60,000 nucleotides of DNA from Membranipora membranacea (Eukaryota; Bryozoa; Gymnolaemata; Cheilostomatida; Membraniporidae). A program made the position numbers and the translations under genes. The notes under the pieces were generated by a model, which saw nothing but the letters and a program-made list of their open reading frames with translations, ran no database searches and was not told where the DNA came from. Location: positions 24,988,001-25,048,000 of the forward strand of contig OU612073.1 in assembly GCA_914767715.1 (NCBI GenBank), written 5' to 3'. This document shows, in pieces, positions 48,143 to 60,000 of this stretch (position 1 is the first letter of the stretch; each line of letters starts with the position of its first letter).

Positions 48143-48330
48143 CTAGGAGGTAGCTCAGTTGGTTAGAGCGCCTGCCCTTTAAAGCGCAAGCGTTGGAGGT
48201 CCTGGGTTCGAATCCTGCTGCGGTCTTATGACTACTGGGCTCATATGACGCCCCAGGTGTGCTCCGACCTGCCTGCAAACTGAGAGCAACCTGGCGCCGA
48301 ATACGGCAGCCGCGCCCATAAGGCACTGAT
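48143..48330 (+). mobile_element. tRNA-derived SINE copy, plus strand
   Basis: The A box TAGCTCAGTTGGTTAGAGCGC, the B box GGTTCGAATCC and a body with CAGGTGTGCTCCGACCTGCC, then CTGCAAACTGAGAGCAA. It is the best-preserved body in the window. Confidence 0.9.
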
Positions 48331-49890
48331 ATTTCTCAGTCCTCGGACGGAGACAACACTTGCAATTTTAAGCCACTTTAACCCATCTCAAAGAATTTCA
48401 GACGAATTTTAGTTTGATTACAGGAATTTATAAATCTGCTTACCACAGTCCCTATATGCTTTGCTAACCGTTGCATTCCTGGGAGTAGGAGTTTACGAAG
48501 AAATTGAATCATCCAGGCGTCCCTCTCTCAATATCTGAGTAATTGATAGTCTTTCTGTACAATTTTGGTATATCTAGATGAAACCTTTGAATAATTGAGA
48601 ACTTTTACCCCCATATAGTGACTTAATTCATATTTACAGCAAAGAAAATAGATAAGAACAAAATACTGATAGGGAAGACATCTGAAGGCGGACGGTCAGC
48701 CAAGCCTCTGAATTATTTTCGCACAAAATTTATGGAAGGTTTGAGAGAAATAGTTGAAGACAAAAAATTATCATGCAATGAACCTGAATCGCTATTTTGA
48801 CTTGGTTTGCGCTCAAAATATTTCAATGCTTCTCATTTCAGGATTAAATTCGATAGGCCAGGTGCTTTTTAGCCAACCCTTTTAGTTGCGATTCAAAATA
48901 CATATATTGGAATCAATTATTAAACCTGAAAATTTATCTCTGCAATTAATTTCAAAATCGAAGAACCCATTATGAGATTATAGTTTTTGCTATCATACTG
49001 GTTTTCACCTGAATGGTCTAGTCTACTCATAATTTAAAATGAGCCTACTGAAAATGCACCATTTTTTCACTCATTGAAGTTGGGATTTTCTGTATCATCT
49101 GCCAGTAACTGAAATCTATGGCTGCATAAAAAAGATAATTTATGTATACTAAGAATAAAAGAGGCTGTAAGCTTATAATGTGGTAATTACAAAGTTTTAC
49201 CTCATAAAATGGCTTTGATCATATTTACGTCTCACATATTTTTCGTGAGCGACACAAAGACTGAGGAGTTGCCGGCATTTTAATATTCAGAGGTTACTGA
49301 CAAATAGCAGGATTCGGTTCTCAAAATACTACAGCAACAATCTACCAACACTGCTGAACTGAGTGGTTACAATCGGATCGAGAGGCAGTTCTCGAATATC
49401 ATAGTAAAATATTTCATTCTACTTCTTGTATTGATTATATCCCCTGAACCTACATGAGGAACACAGTCTATTGATAAATACTTAGGCATTGCCACAGAAG
49501 CTGGTTCTTCAGACGGCAGTCCTCTTTTGTTCTGATATTTCATATTGTCTATGACCGGCTCATCTCACACCTCAGTATAGATTAGCATAAGCGTTAGATG
49601 TCATCTGAAAAGGCGCCATGACGGCTTAGCACTGAAGATAGGTATCCCATGCCAAGCTTGGTTGCGCCTCGTTTTAGTATCATGCGCCACTGGTAGAAGC
49701 TGAGGCTGCATATTGTGGTGAAACATCTTGCTGCCGCACTTATCTGTACAACAGTTCAGGTAAGAAGATGACCTTGTAATGATTCACTGATTGGCCGCTG
49801 TGAATGCTGCATGCTCATGAGTATTGGTTCTCAAATATGCTATTCTTTTCTCATCTCTATATCTTCATGAGTGGTTCACTCTCTTCCATC
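48331..49890. other. No gene recognised
   Basis: AT-rich spacer. A short segment near 49625-49690 (CTGAAGATAGGTATCCC) resembles 30459-30530 and may be an uncharacterised dispersed repeat. Confidence 0.4.
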
Positions 49891-49899
49891 CGTTCCCGT

Positions 49900-51300
49900 A
49901 TTGTGGGGAGAAGTTGACAGAATGATAACAAAGACCAGCAGAGAAAGTGTCAAGAAAAAATTAAAAATTGCAATGTGATACCAGGTGACAGGTTGCTGGC
50001 GATGGATATGAAGGTTAAGAAGAAGAAAGAGAAGATACCGGAGAGAATAAGGTGGAGAGTACTCAGGCAAGCTAAAGGAAACCAATTCAGATGAGGGTGG
50101 GGCAAACATGGAAATCACATATCCAAGAAAGAGAAGGAGGCATTTGAAAATTAATTAGAAGAGGGTAGGGACTACAGCCAGGGAGAGGAACGAACGAAAG
50201 AGGTTGGCGTATGAAGAACTGTATAATGACCTTGAGAAGAATGGTGCATCGAAACTCTACAAGAAAGCTAAAACAAGGTAGAGAAGTTCATTGGATATAG
50301 ACCAAATGAAATAGTACTTCGATAGGCTCCTTAATACACAAAACAGAAGGAAGGTTTTATGAGAGGGATGACAAAGTAGAGGGTCCGATTGAGAAAGTGT
50401 GTGAAAAGGACGTGAAACAGCAACTGCAGAAGATGACAACGAAAAAGGCAAGGCAACTGGTCCCGATGAGCGCCCGATTGAGGTTGTGAACATAATGGAT
50501 GAGTTTGGAGTTAGTTGGATGACGGATGTCTTGAAAGACATTCAAAACAAAGGAATACAATCGGAACTGAAAAAAGCAGAATCACACCCCTGTACAAGCA
50601 GAAAGGTGATTCCTGGAGCTTCTGAAACTATAGAGGCAGAAAGCTTCTGAGCCAAGCTCTGAAACTATGGGAGAGGATAATGGAAGCAAGAATAAGGCAA
50701 TAAGTTAAGATCTCAGATAGACAGTTTGGTTTCCAGAAAGGGAAGTACAGTGCAACAAATGTTCTGTATCAGAATGCTTCAGTAGCTGATGATGTAATAC
50801 AAGACAGGTCTTTCTAATATGCTATATGTGGATCTCGAGAAATATGATATGGTGCCAAGAGAACTGATCTGGCACTGACATAGGTTCCAGAGGAATGTGT
50901 CCGAGTTATCGAGGATATGTATGTGTAATGTTTAACGTCAGTCAACACATCAGTAGATGAGACAGAAAAAGTGAGTATAGAAGTAGGATTACACCAGGGT
51001 TCAGTGTTAAGTCCATTCCTGATTATTTTGATAAAGGATACCATCCATATGATATTGAAGAAGAATCTTCCTGGACCGTGCTGTTTGCAGACGATCTTGT
51101 GTTGTGCGACAGAGAGTGAATAGAAGAACAACTGGAATGGTGAAGGGAAAGTCTGGAGGACGCTGCATTGAACTTAAGTAGATATATGTCACCACAAGAC
51201 GATAGTAGGAAGTGGATGCTGAAGAATTACAACCAGGATTATTACACAGAACTGTCAGCTGTATCACAGTTCAAGTACCTTGGAACCTTAGCATCTCACT
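49900..51300 (+). pseudogene. Heavily mutated LINE reverse transcriptase (craniofacial-development-protein-2-like class)
   Basis: Reading across many stops and frame changes in the plus direction gives the expected order: a basic pre-RT segment (KVKKKKEKIPERIRWRVL), KKATGPDE-like, DRQFGFQKGKYSATN, LYVDLEKYDMVPRELIW, HQGSVLSPFLIIL, LFADDLVLCD and FKYLGTLASH. These are the fingers, palm and thumb landmarks of a LINE clade distinct from the CR1-like elements nearby. Open frames called on the minus strand here are shadows. Confidence 0.75.
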
Positions 51301-51865
51301 GAACCCTTACTTGGTTTGACAATGTCATTGTTCTCAACTATAATTTGCCTTCATAGTAAGCGGTCACAATGAGATATTGACAGTGTGGCTGAGATAAATT
51401 ACAACTTTTGAGCAATCAATGTTTGTGACTGTTATTTAACTCAGCTGTAGCATAAAAGCAGAACTTTGTGTTTTTGATCTAAAGACAAATCTATAATCAT
51501 TTTGCAACATAAAAGCCACAATAAATCATAAATCAAATTCCCCTTGATCAGCAGAAAAATAAGTTAAAATGGTCGTAGGCTTTAGTTTACCTATAGGGTC
51601 CTATTGGTGGGTGGCAGAAGTTTAGCAATGTAAATTTGCCAATGCCATGTTTTGCCAATCACAATTTGCCAGCTAATTGCCAAAACATAGCAAAACATAG
51701 CAAAATTGGCACATTGGCGAAATGTAGCGGTTTCTGTGGTATCTAAAAACAATTCAACTTTGATAACATTTGTTTTTGATGCAGTTGCTATTAAAACTAT
51801 AATTGGAAAATTTGCCTCTGTCAGTACATGATTGCGCCCATCCCTTTGTAATTATATATTATATC

Positions 51866-52265
51866 ATCAGTATTCTTCTCAGATGTGGATAGATCAACCT
51901 CACTGAAGACTGAAGAATCAATCAGAAATTCTACAAAACTTAATGGAAATCTTTTCCTGTAGAAAATGAACCATTGGGTTTGAGGAATCGATTTGTTCTA
52001 TTGCCATCCTGTATTCCATTGAAATGACAATGATGAGGAATATTATTAGAATTTCTATATTTGCCATCATCAGTATTCTTTTCAGATGTTGATAGATCAA
52101 AATCACTGAAGACTGAAGAATCAATCAAAAGTTTTACAAAACTTAATGGAAAGTTTTTCCTGTAGGTGATGAACTATCGAGTTGAAGGAATTGTTTTGTT
52201 CTCTTCGCTATCCTGTATTCCATTGAAATGACTATGATGAGGGCTATCATTAGAATTTCTATATG
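51866..52265. repeat. Two-copy tandem duplication of about 200 bp
   Basis: Unit 1 (about 51866-52069) and unit 2 (about 52070-52265) share CATCAGTATTCTT, GAAGACTGAAGAATCAATCA and TCCTGTATTCCATTGAAATG. It lies directly upstream of gene B's first exon and may hold regulatory sequence. Confidence 0.85.
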
Positions 52266-52385
52266 TACCGAAAGATATGAATTAATTATTCAATATTCTC
52301 ATAATATCTTATATGCTATCCAACTGTTGGTCTGGGCTGTTGGTGCAAGTGGCAGGTATTATTTCTTTTCTTTTTGGCTTTGAAA

Positions 52386-55300
52386 ATGTTGCGCTGTCTG
52401 CATTTCTTTCCTCTGGCTCTCGTTATTCTTCGTAATTACACACCATGTAAGTTAGCATTTTCAGTACAGTTTCTTTTTGGGAATAGTTTTTAGTGGTAAT
52501 TGTAATGATCTGTTAATACACGATGAAACTCTTGGATAATGGTAACTAGATCTGAGAACAAGAATAAGTGTTAGCGAAAATCCTTTTAGATTCCATTCAA
52601 ATTTAGGATGATTTAAATCTCTCCGAAAACACTGATATGCGTATATTTCTCTACCCAAGCCCCAAAAATTACTTTGGCAAAATTCTCGATTGCCATTGCT
52701 GGATAATTTTTGTATTGATTGTAAAGTGAACAAGAATAATTTCACTGTATTGCGTTTTGTCAATTTACCTTCAGAAAAAGAAAAATTCTTTTATTTAGAC
52801 GTAAGAAATAATTTATTGTCATCATAATACTGATGACAAGTCAAGAACAAAAAGATAAAAGCAGAGTAGGCACCCACGTAAAGATTTTTGATCCCTAACA
52901 AGTTTATACTGTATTTACCTTGTTGATACAGGTGATTGAGCCCATGCTGATTGCCGCAGTCAAAAACAAAATGTAAAAGGAGGACTTTTTCATGCACTTA
53001 AAGCGTTTGATTTCTGTGCCAAGTTGACAGAGTTATTGTAGGTTACAGACTCCGAATGGGACATGTGATTGATAGCTTCCCTTGTTTCTACTTGCCGAAG
53101 TGATTTTCATTTCCAATCAATGCAAGTTATATATGCATCAACTCAAAGTATGATCCTAAAGGCAAAACTTTACCATACAACCATCTCATAGTTTGGAGCA
53201 ATAAACAAAGCTGGATTAGCCTAACAATCAATATGTATGCAATCGTTGAAGGTTGTTGTTTCGAATCCTGAGGCAATGAATATCCACCAATGCTTGGATG
53301 TGGTGGTTGATATGTCCTCCCGATTGTTTTTCGATAAATGGATCTAATTATATCTGACACTGATTAACGATTTTGATAATTTCTTTTATTTTTTCTTTTG
53401 TCCTCATTTAAGGCTTCAGGTCCTCAGCTCATCTACAAGGTGAATACATTGGGTGTTACATTCAATCACAAGATCCTGAGACGAGAGCTTTACCTTACAA
53501 TAGGCTCCGCGATGATACACTGATGACTATTCAACTGTGCCTCAACCACTGCAACTTATATGGTGTGTATCAATATCACTGGTATTGTGTTGTTTAATAT
53601 GATATCACAATACCATATAGGTATGTGCCTATACTATGAGATTTTCAACACTTCGTGAATAAAATAAAGGAATGTTTCTTGATTTGTATTTTCTGAAGTT
53701 TCTTCTTTGGTCTGATACTGACTAATGACACCATAATTTAGAAAAAATTCCCATATGCAATAATATGTACATAGGAATATTTGCACTGTAAAATACTTAA
53801 AAAAGCTTTTGCTTTCCCTAATAATTATCTGTAAATGATCACCCTATTAATTTAACTTAGTTCAGGCACCTGAAATTTGCATCAGAAGACAGTATTTCTA
53901 TCACAAGTATTACAATTTAACCATGAATGTTATTGAATGTTGACAAATCATGTAATAATGAATTTAACAAAGGTTCAAACATTGATTTGGTGTATTTTGG
54001 CAAATAATGAATCAATTCCGGGCAAGGAAAATCTTAACTATAAAGCATTATTAGGACCGTTGCATCGCAGGGCATTCCTTGGCAAAAGAATGTTTATGTT
54101 TCATTTCCAAATCACTACTACAGTATTATTTGAGCGATTAAACAATTACAGCAGTATCTTATTGCGCTTTGAAAATGTATTATTAAGTTATCAAGTTATT
54201 TTCAATTTGCTTTAATAATAAACTTTTAGAAAACCTCAACAAATAAATAAATAAATATGTAAGAGGTTTCGATCATAGCAGTTTAAATTTGTTTATGATT
54301 GACAATCAAATGTAGTTTATATGATGATTTATTGATTGATTAGCTGTCCGTCGGGTCCGACGCTGTCTGAATCCTGCGTATCATTTTTCTCCAGCTGTCT
54401 CTCTGCTTGTTGTGCATCTGCCAACTGCCAATCAAGATCTTCTTTGCCTTGAGGTTTCCTTTTACAGTGCCTTTATATCTTATCTATGGTCTGACAATTC
54501 CACGTGAGCCTTTACTTAGCTTAGAATATAGGATTTGTTTAGGTAGTCTTTCATTTCCCATCCTGTAGACATGTCCTGACCATCTGAGGTTTTTCTGTAT
54601 TAAGATGTCATACATACTGTTCATGTTGGTTTTTTCCAGGACTTTAGTATTTGTAACAAAGTCCCATCATTTCATGTTCAGGATCTGTTGGATTTGTCGC
54701 ATCATATATGTATTTAGTTTGTGCGCAGCAACTCTGTACACAGTCCAGGCTTCACTTTCATAGAGGAGGGTTGACACATTGATTGCTTTATAGATGGCAC
54801 ATCTTGTTCCAGTGTTGAGATCCTTGTTAATCCACACCCTGACTTTATGTCGGCCATAGGCTTTTAAGGCGCTGGAAGTCCGGGTTTTGAGCTCACCATC
54901 AAGTTTGTTTGTGTTACAGATGGTCGAGCCGAGGTATTCAAACTTAGAAACCTGTGCAAGTTTTTAGTCTTCTAGTAAGATGGGATCTCCTTCATCGTGA
55001 GAGCCTAGTACAGGTTGATATACCGCTTCTGTTTTTTTATGTTAATTTTCAGTCCAAAAGCTTTGGCTGCCTGGGCAAATGGAGTGATAATCTTTTGTGG
55101 TGTGAGCCACAAACGCTGTGTCATCAGAAAACATGAGTTCACGCACTAGAATCTTCTGAGTTCTTCTTGTAGACTTGTACTGATTGATATTAAAAAGATA
55201 GGCACCTGGTCGGTTTTGTATCCATGCTGCTCTGTTATGATCAGTGAAAGCATGGTGAAGTATAAAAGATAGAAATATCGAGAACAGCGTAGGGGCCAAA

Positions 55301-56556
55301 ACACAGCCCTGTTTGACACTATTGTTGATTCCAAGTGCATCCGATAGATCAACTTTGAAACGAATCTGTGCTTTCATGTTGGGATGAAGAGAAGCCACAA
55401 GGTTCACAAACCTTGCTAGACAGCCAATTTTTTTGAGCATTGTCTACTGTAAGGAGCGGTTGACTGTGTCAAAGGCTTTAGTGAAGCCTACAAACACCAT
55501 GAACAGAGGCATGTTTTGCTCTATACCTTTCCCCTGTATTTGTTTGAGAGAGAAGATCATGTCTGCAGTTCCCCTTCCTGCTTTGAAGCCACATTGAGCC
55601 TCAGGGAGACAGTTTTCTGCCACACTTGATAGCCTGTTGAGTAGGACCCAAGCAAACACCTCTCCTGGAATGGACAGTAGGGATATGCTGCGGTAGTTGC
55701 CTGTTGCCTTTCTTGAAGATAGTGATCAGCTGGGCGTCTTTCAAGATGGTAATATAGCAATAAGCAATAAGCTATTAGTTCTTGGCCTAATAAGATTATC
55801 TCTTTATCAAATTGTCTTCATATAATTAAAAGGTGAGGAAAATCTTTATATTTCTGTGGATTCAGAGCTGAAGTAACATTGAAACTGCCATTCCTATTAC
55901 ACTACTAGATGCAAGAGCTGGTATTATAATGTGTTTCTCTGTTCTTCAACTTGTTATAGGTCATCGCTATGCAGGATTACATTATTCTAGAACATGTTTC
56001 TGTGGAGATGAGACCTACAATCTACATGGAGCAGCCAGCAGTGAGAATGAGTGTCAGCGTAAATGTGTCTTCAATACACAACAGATATGTGGTGGGGCTT
56101 GGAGACTTAGCGTTTACAAAATATGTGAGTACATCAGGAACTGATCTATACGTGAGAACTATTTCATCTCTTGCAAATGGACTGTTTTATACTCTTAAGA
56201 TCACATCTATTGTTATTCAAAACCTATTTGTATTTGATTACCACAAACATTGTAGGTCTTTGACTCTTTTTTTAGTGACTGAGATTGACACAGTGGCCCT
56301 TTACAGGAGATATGAGATAGCCATGCTGGGAGGGTGTGCAGGTTCTGTTATTACCCACTACACCACCAGATCACCTGAGATCTGCTCCTATATGTGTACA
56401 AAACATGCAGTAAGCTGTAAGGCCTTCAGCTACAGTGAGAATAGTTCTATGTGTGCTCTCTACTGGTTTATAAATGAGAATTCTACCATCAACACTGGAT
56501 CATCATCAGAAGTCTGCTACATCAGCTCCGGTTCACTCAGTCAATATTATGTTTGA
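52386..56556 (+). CDS. Gene B: secreted WSC-PAN/apple protein, four exons
   Basis: Exons 52386-52446, 53413-53562, 55960-56124 and 56276-56556 join in frame to 218 residues, all junctions in phase 1 as in gene A. Exon 1 encodes a signal-peptide core (CLHFFPLALVIL). The WSC domain is complete: EYIGCYIQSQDPETRALPYN, LMTIQLCLNHC, HRYAGLHYSRTCFCGDETY, QQICGGAWRLSVY. The PAN/apple-like end (ICSYMCTKHAVSCKAFSYSE) is almost identical to gene A and ends three residues later. Intron 2 holds a LINE in the opposite orientation. Identity is highest in exons, which suggests both copies are, or were until recently, under selection. Confidence 0.88.
53180..53330 (+). mobile_element. SINE relic shared with gene A
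   Basis: TTTCGAATCCTGAGGCAATG (decayed B box) and CAATGCTTGGATG correspond to 31555-31610 in gene A intron 1. The A box is barely recognisable. Same position and orientation in both paralogues. Confidence 0.6.
54340..55760 (-). pseudogene. LINE relic in intron 2 of gene B, endonuclease-RT class
   Basis: Minus-strand pieces in order: LPEAQCGFKAGRGTADMIFS and FVGFTKAFDTVN (55659-55444), then NSVKQGCVLAPTLFSIF and LMFSDDTAFVAHT (55440-55042), where the catalytic motif usually reads FADD. A 3' part near 54.34-54.45 kb ends RRIQTASDPTDS. Frames are broken and the endonuclease half is missing, so this is a 5'-truncated copy. It is absent from the matching intron of gene A. Confidence 0.8.
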
Positions 56557-56805
56557 AGGAGATATATCAACAAATTGCTGTAACTATGAATGCTGAAACT
56601 AATTTATGGACTTATTACCGGCAGAGATCGAGGCACAACTGCTATCCCTTTTCAAAAAAACATGTGAACATCAAAGTATCTAATGAATGTTATATTTTAT
56701 TCACAAACTCCTCCCTTAGCTTTTAGATATATATATATTTCTTGATGTCATTTAAATCTTGGTAGTTTTAACTGTATTTTTCAACATTATAATATAATAT
56801 AATTA

Positions 56806-58668
56806 TGTAGAATATGACACACTGAATTATATGTAAGATACTGAATGTTGTATTCTCATGAACTGCAAAGCCTAACTAAGGCAGTAGAAAAATCCTCTCC
56901 ACACTACAATTGCAAAACAACAACTGAAACTTTACGAAAGAAACTGAAACTACCTGTCACATGACTTGACCATGGGATTATGGGATATCTCAACATAAAA
57001 TAAAAGGGAACATAACTACAATTTACTAGCATATTAGCACAGATCACACCTCCCCATGATCTCAAGATCATACTTCGGATCAGGTGTCATAAATATTGTT
57101 ACCGAATCGCTGAGGGGGATTACGGGCCCTGGCTTGATGATCTTGCTCTCCGACACTCTCATTGTCACTGGCATCACTTACACTTCCATATTGTCCCGCA
57201 TCGTCATCAGATGCATCCTCCCTACCAAGGTCAACTAGCTCATAATCAATAGCGCCTTGAATTGATTGTCCATTCTCTTCATTGGTTGGAGAGAAATGCT
57301 GGCGTAGCCTTAGGTCACTGACATGTCTGGGTGTGCTACCAACCTTAACAGCAGTGTTTGAGATGATAGCGGTTACCTCCCCAGTTGGCCATGTAGTCGT
57401 GCAGTGGGCACCAGGAGGTTTTACATACACACTGTCTCCGACACTGAATGGATTGAGATGAGTGTCTCTCTGTCGACGGAATGAGTTCCCTGTCACATCT
57501 TGCAATGACTGACCGCCATATTATAGATAGATTCCGCCGGCGTGCTACCATCAACTTTTGCTGAAAAGTTGTACCAGTACACCATATCCTGTACTGAGCC
57601 ACCGGAGCGAGCAACCATTCTCTTGATTGTTCTATGTTGCCGCTCTACTATGCCGTTTCCTTGCTTCTTGTAGGCACAACTGAATATATGGTCCACGTTC
57701 CACTTAGCCATAAATCCAGGGAACCTCTCGCTCACATAACATGGCCCATTATCAGTTAACAGTTCTTTAGGAGGTCCACGCTCATTGAAGATTTGTCCTA
57801 GTAGTTTGAAAACAGCTTCGGTTGTCTCATTGGTGAGCTGTCGCCATAGAGAATCTGCTAGGTCCACAGTCTATTAGGGTCAAGTACGGACTGCCTCCAT
57901 AATGAGTGATGTCTGATGCTAGTCTGAACCATGTCTCATCAACCGAAAGCTCATCATGTTCCCATCTTACTGGTGCAGGATCAACACGTCTGCAGACTTG
58001 GCATTCCTTCACCGCTTGGACCACATCATCTTTTTGTACTGCATCGCCCCACGTACACCTGGAAAGATAAAAGGTCCTTTCCACCCCCAGGTGGTTAGTA
58101 TCATGAAGATCACGCACAGCCTCAATAGAGTATCCGCCAACACAGCCAACTGATACAACCTGAGCTAGAGGTTTGAGCCACTTCTTAGGAACCCTTGTAA
58201 GTGCATCAGCAAGATTCGCCTCTGACTTGACCAATACCACCTCAACATGTAAGTCATACAACTCAATTAGCTCAGCGATCATACTCAACCTCCTCCTAGT
58301 AAGCAGCTCACCAAGACCTCCGACCTTAGGACGCTTGCTGTCATTTATCACCGATTTCACCCAGCCATACACAGTAGCAGAATCTGTCATAACTTTAATA
58401 GACTTCAACTCCCATTTTATACCACAGCTCAAACCTCTGACTACTGCCTCTAACTCAGCAACATTGATATGATTGCCATCATCTTTCCTCAACCAACAAC
58501 CATCCTCTACCATCACACCGCCTATCTCAACTATCACTCCGACAGCTAGGCTGCTTGCATCACACCAAATCACTCCTTCCTCAGTACAAGGCACAGACCA
58601 TACTCCACAAACAGGGTCTCTTTTGGCTAGCATAACTACAATTTACTAGCATATTAGCACAGATCACA
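56806..58668 (-). mobile_element. Internally deleted LTR retrotransposon
   Basis: On the minus strand the downstream LTR (57048 to about 56806) starts TGTGATCTG, ends TTCTACA and is preceded by a purine tract ATGGGGAGG. At the other end only the first 38 bases of the LTR remain (58668-58631), identical to 57048-57011, and they run straight into RNase H. The rest of that LTR and the regions before RNase H are deleted. Block A lacks the element. The low-coordinate LTR boundary is uncertain by about 20 bases and I could not confirm a target duplication. Confidence 0.8.
57080..58633 (-). pseudogene. RNase H-integrase part of pol, two frame breaks
   Basis: Minus-strand order: RNase H with the D-E-D-D landmarks WCDAS, NVAELEAV, MTDSATVYGW and LADALTR; the integrase zinc-binding region (HLGVERTF, CQVC); and the core with first aspartate in ASDITHYGG, second in LLTDNGP and glutamate in VERQHR. 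A C-terminal barrel region follows (GDSVYVKPPG, TPRHVSDLRL) with an acidic tail. Frame breaks fall near 57860 and 57525. The start codon at 58633 is supplied by LTR sequence. Gene order fits Ty3/Gypsy-like or BEL/Pao elements. Protease, reverse transcriptase and gag are absent. Confidence 0.82.
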
Positions 58669-58980
58669 ACTGTTTTCTTTTTTTTTGCATCCAAGGATAA
58701 CACCAAAGCCGATAAACTGTGTGGATTAATTCTTTTGGTTGTAGGAAACCCATTTGGATTTTTTTCTCGACTGCTCTACATGTCACAGAAAGATCAATTT
58801 GACTTCTCCCTTCTTTTCTGCAACATTTATGAGAAATAGATACATGACTAGAAATAAGCTTTATTTTTTTAATTTATCCTCACTGTATCTTTCTGACATA
58901 TTCCTACACTGCATACACTCATTATTCTAACATCTACTCTTGTTTATATCCTCATACATCCGACAAAAAAACACCACTCT

Positions 58981-60000
58981 CTGTATCGCGTGTCTACACT
59001 AAGAATTATCCATGATATATTGGAGTTGCATCCTCATAAGAGCAATCAGCATGTAATTTTAAACAATGGCAATTGGATTATGGAAGTGTCACCAAAATCT
59101 GTCAAGCTATACAGTTGATAGGAATCATACTTATAATTTATCGAGATAAAAGATGATAGCTATTTTTTGTGTGAGTTTTCACAAGCCAAACCCTACATTC
59201 ATTTAAGAGTTTGATGTGAAATTCAAGAATAAGGATTTTAGCATCGGTAACATCCATCTAGCATTATTTTAAACCTAGCAGCAATACAAGTGGGTGAGAG
59301 AAAGAAAATAGTATGAGGTAGTTTTAGATTTCGTCAACTTACAATCATAATTTGCTATGCCACACAGAAATCTTCTTCCAGTTGTTGCAGCAAATTTCAG
59401 AATAATTTGATATTTCTGATAGTTGCTAAGGAGAGCTTGTAGGTCCAAAATTCCATATTTTAATAGGGACAAACACCTCTCCACTGCACCCATTTGCATT
59501 GTCATGTACCTCTACTAAAAGCACAAAGCCCAATCAAGATGTCAATGTTTCTGACAAGATACAACAGTCAAAATGAATTTGATTTTGCCCATTAAAAATT
59601 TCTCGAAGAAATTTTCCAGGGAATTGATTGTTCTTTCACTTCAAGCTAGACTGATGGCCATGGCATGGTTATACAGGGATGCTTCATGAAAGTTGTAGTT
59701 ACTATGCGTTGGCAGAGTTGCCTCTAGAAAAAACTGTTTTGGTCTTCGCTAAACCAAAAATAAATTGATAAGGCAGCAATACAGATCTAATATAGAGGGT
59801 CTCATAACAAAGTAAGAACTCTTATATTCATTAGGTTTTCATTAAATTCACCAGCTGAAAGGCAAATCAACTGCTATTAAAATCACTGCAACACCATAAT
59901 GAACCCTGTTGAAAACTCGACGAAGGGATTCATACTATAATAACATTTTTCGATGCTATAGCCGACCGGAATTTGATGATATGTTCATAAAATTTATCAT
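58981..60000. other. No gene recognised
   Basis: AT-rich sequence beyond the end of detectable block homology. The minus-strand frame 59275-59505 shows no domain pattern. Confidence 0.4.

Larger units (their letters stand above)
52331..58980. repeat. Duplicated block B
   Basis: Paralogous to block A, same orientation. It lacks the 4.5-kb TIR element, the SINE at 41.1 kb, the CR1-like LINE and the minisatellite expansion, so it shows the pre-insertion state at those sites. Confidence 0.85.

Noticed and set aside
50257-50560. Minus-strand hydrophobic frames
   Set aside because: They lie opposite the degenerate plus-strand reverse transcriptase and arise from its purine-rich coding strand.
57056-57238. 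Plus-strand frame near the LTR
   Set aside because: Antisense shadow of the pol C-terminal tail.

Overview
The window is AT-rich, intron-containing animal DNA, most likely from a marine invertebrate whose phylum I cannot fix from sequence alone. It has GT/AG exons that keep phase, secreted cysteine-rich domains (WAP-like, WSC, PAN/apple), several LINE families, a tRNA-derived SINE family, DNA transposons and one LTR element. Nothing prokaryotic is present, and most long open frames are chance or belong to transposons.

Layout. 0.4-2.8 kb: a small minus-strand gene for a secreted WAP-like protein, rebuilt here from three in-phase coding exons, plus another cysteine-rich exon. 5-6.3 kb: LINE relics. 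10.7-11.4, 14.2, 26.4, 28.0 and 29.0-29.5 kb: isolated host-like exons (helical exons, a kinase C-lobe with a stop, two exons of unknown family). 12.9-13.7 kb: two long hairpins. 14.8-19.1 kb: a TTAA-flanked MITE, a BEL/Pao pol relic, LINE ends and a SINE. 19.2-26.2 kb: a tandem repeat array broken by a small TIR element and a 3.5-kb LINE, followed by a foldback element.

The main story is at 30-59 kb. Two paralogous genes, A (30824-36021) and B (52386-56556), each encode a secreted protein of about 215 residues: signal peptide, one WSC domain split over two exons, and a C-terminal PAN/apple-like domain. All exon junctions keep frame in both copies. The genes lie in diverged duplicated blocks that share introns, a SINE relic and 3' flanks. 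Each block therefore serves as an empty-site record for insertions in the other.

Block A gained a LINE in intron 2; a 4.5-kb TIR element with a 7-bp target duplication that carries an intron-containing C2H2 zinc-finger gene; a SINE; a LINE of about 3.3 kb flanked by 44-bp direct repeats and itself split by a 2.1-kb TIR element with an 8-bp target duplication; and an 11-copy 22-bp minisatellite. Block B gained a different LINE in intron 2 and an internally deleted LTR retroelement. The zinc-finger-bearing TIR element is the best candidate for something undescribed.
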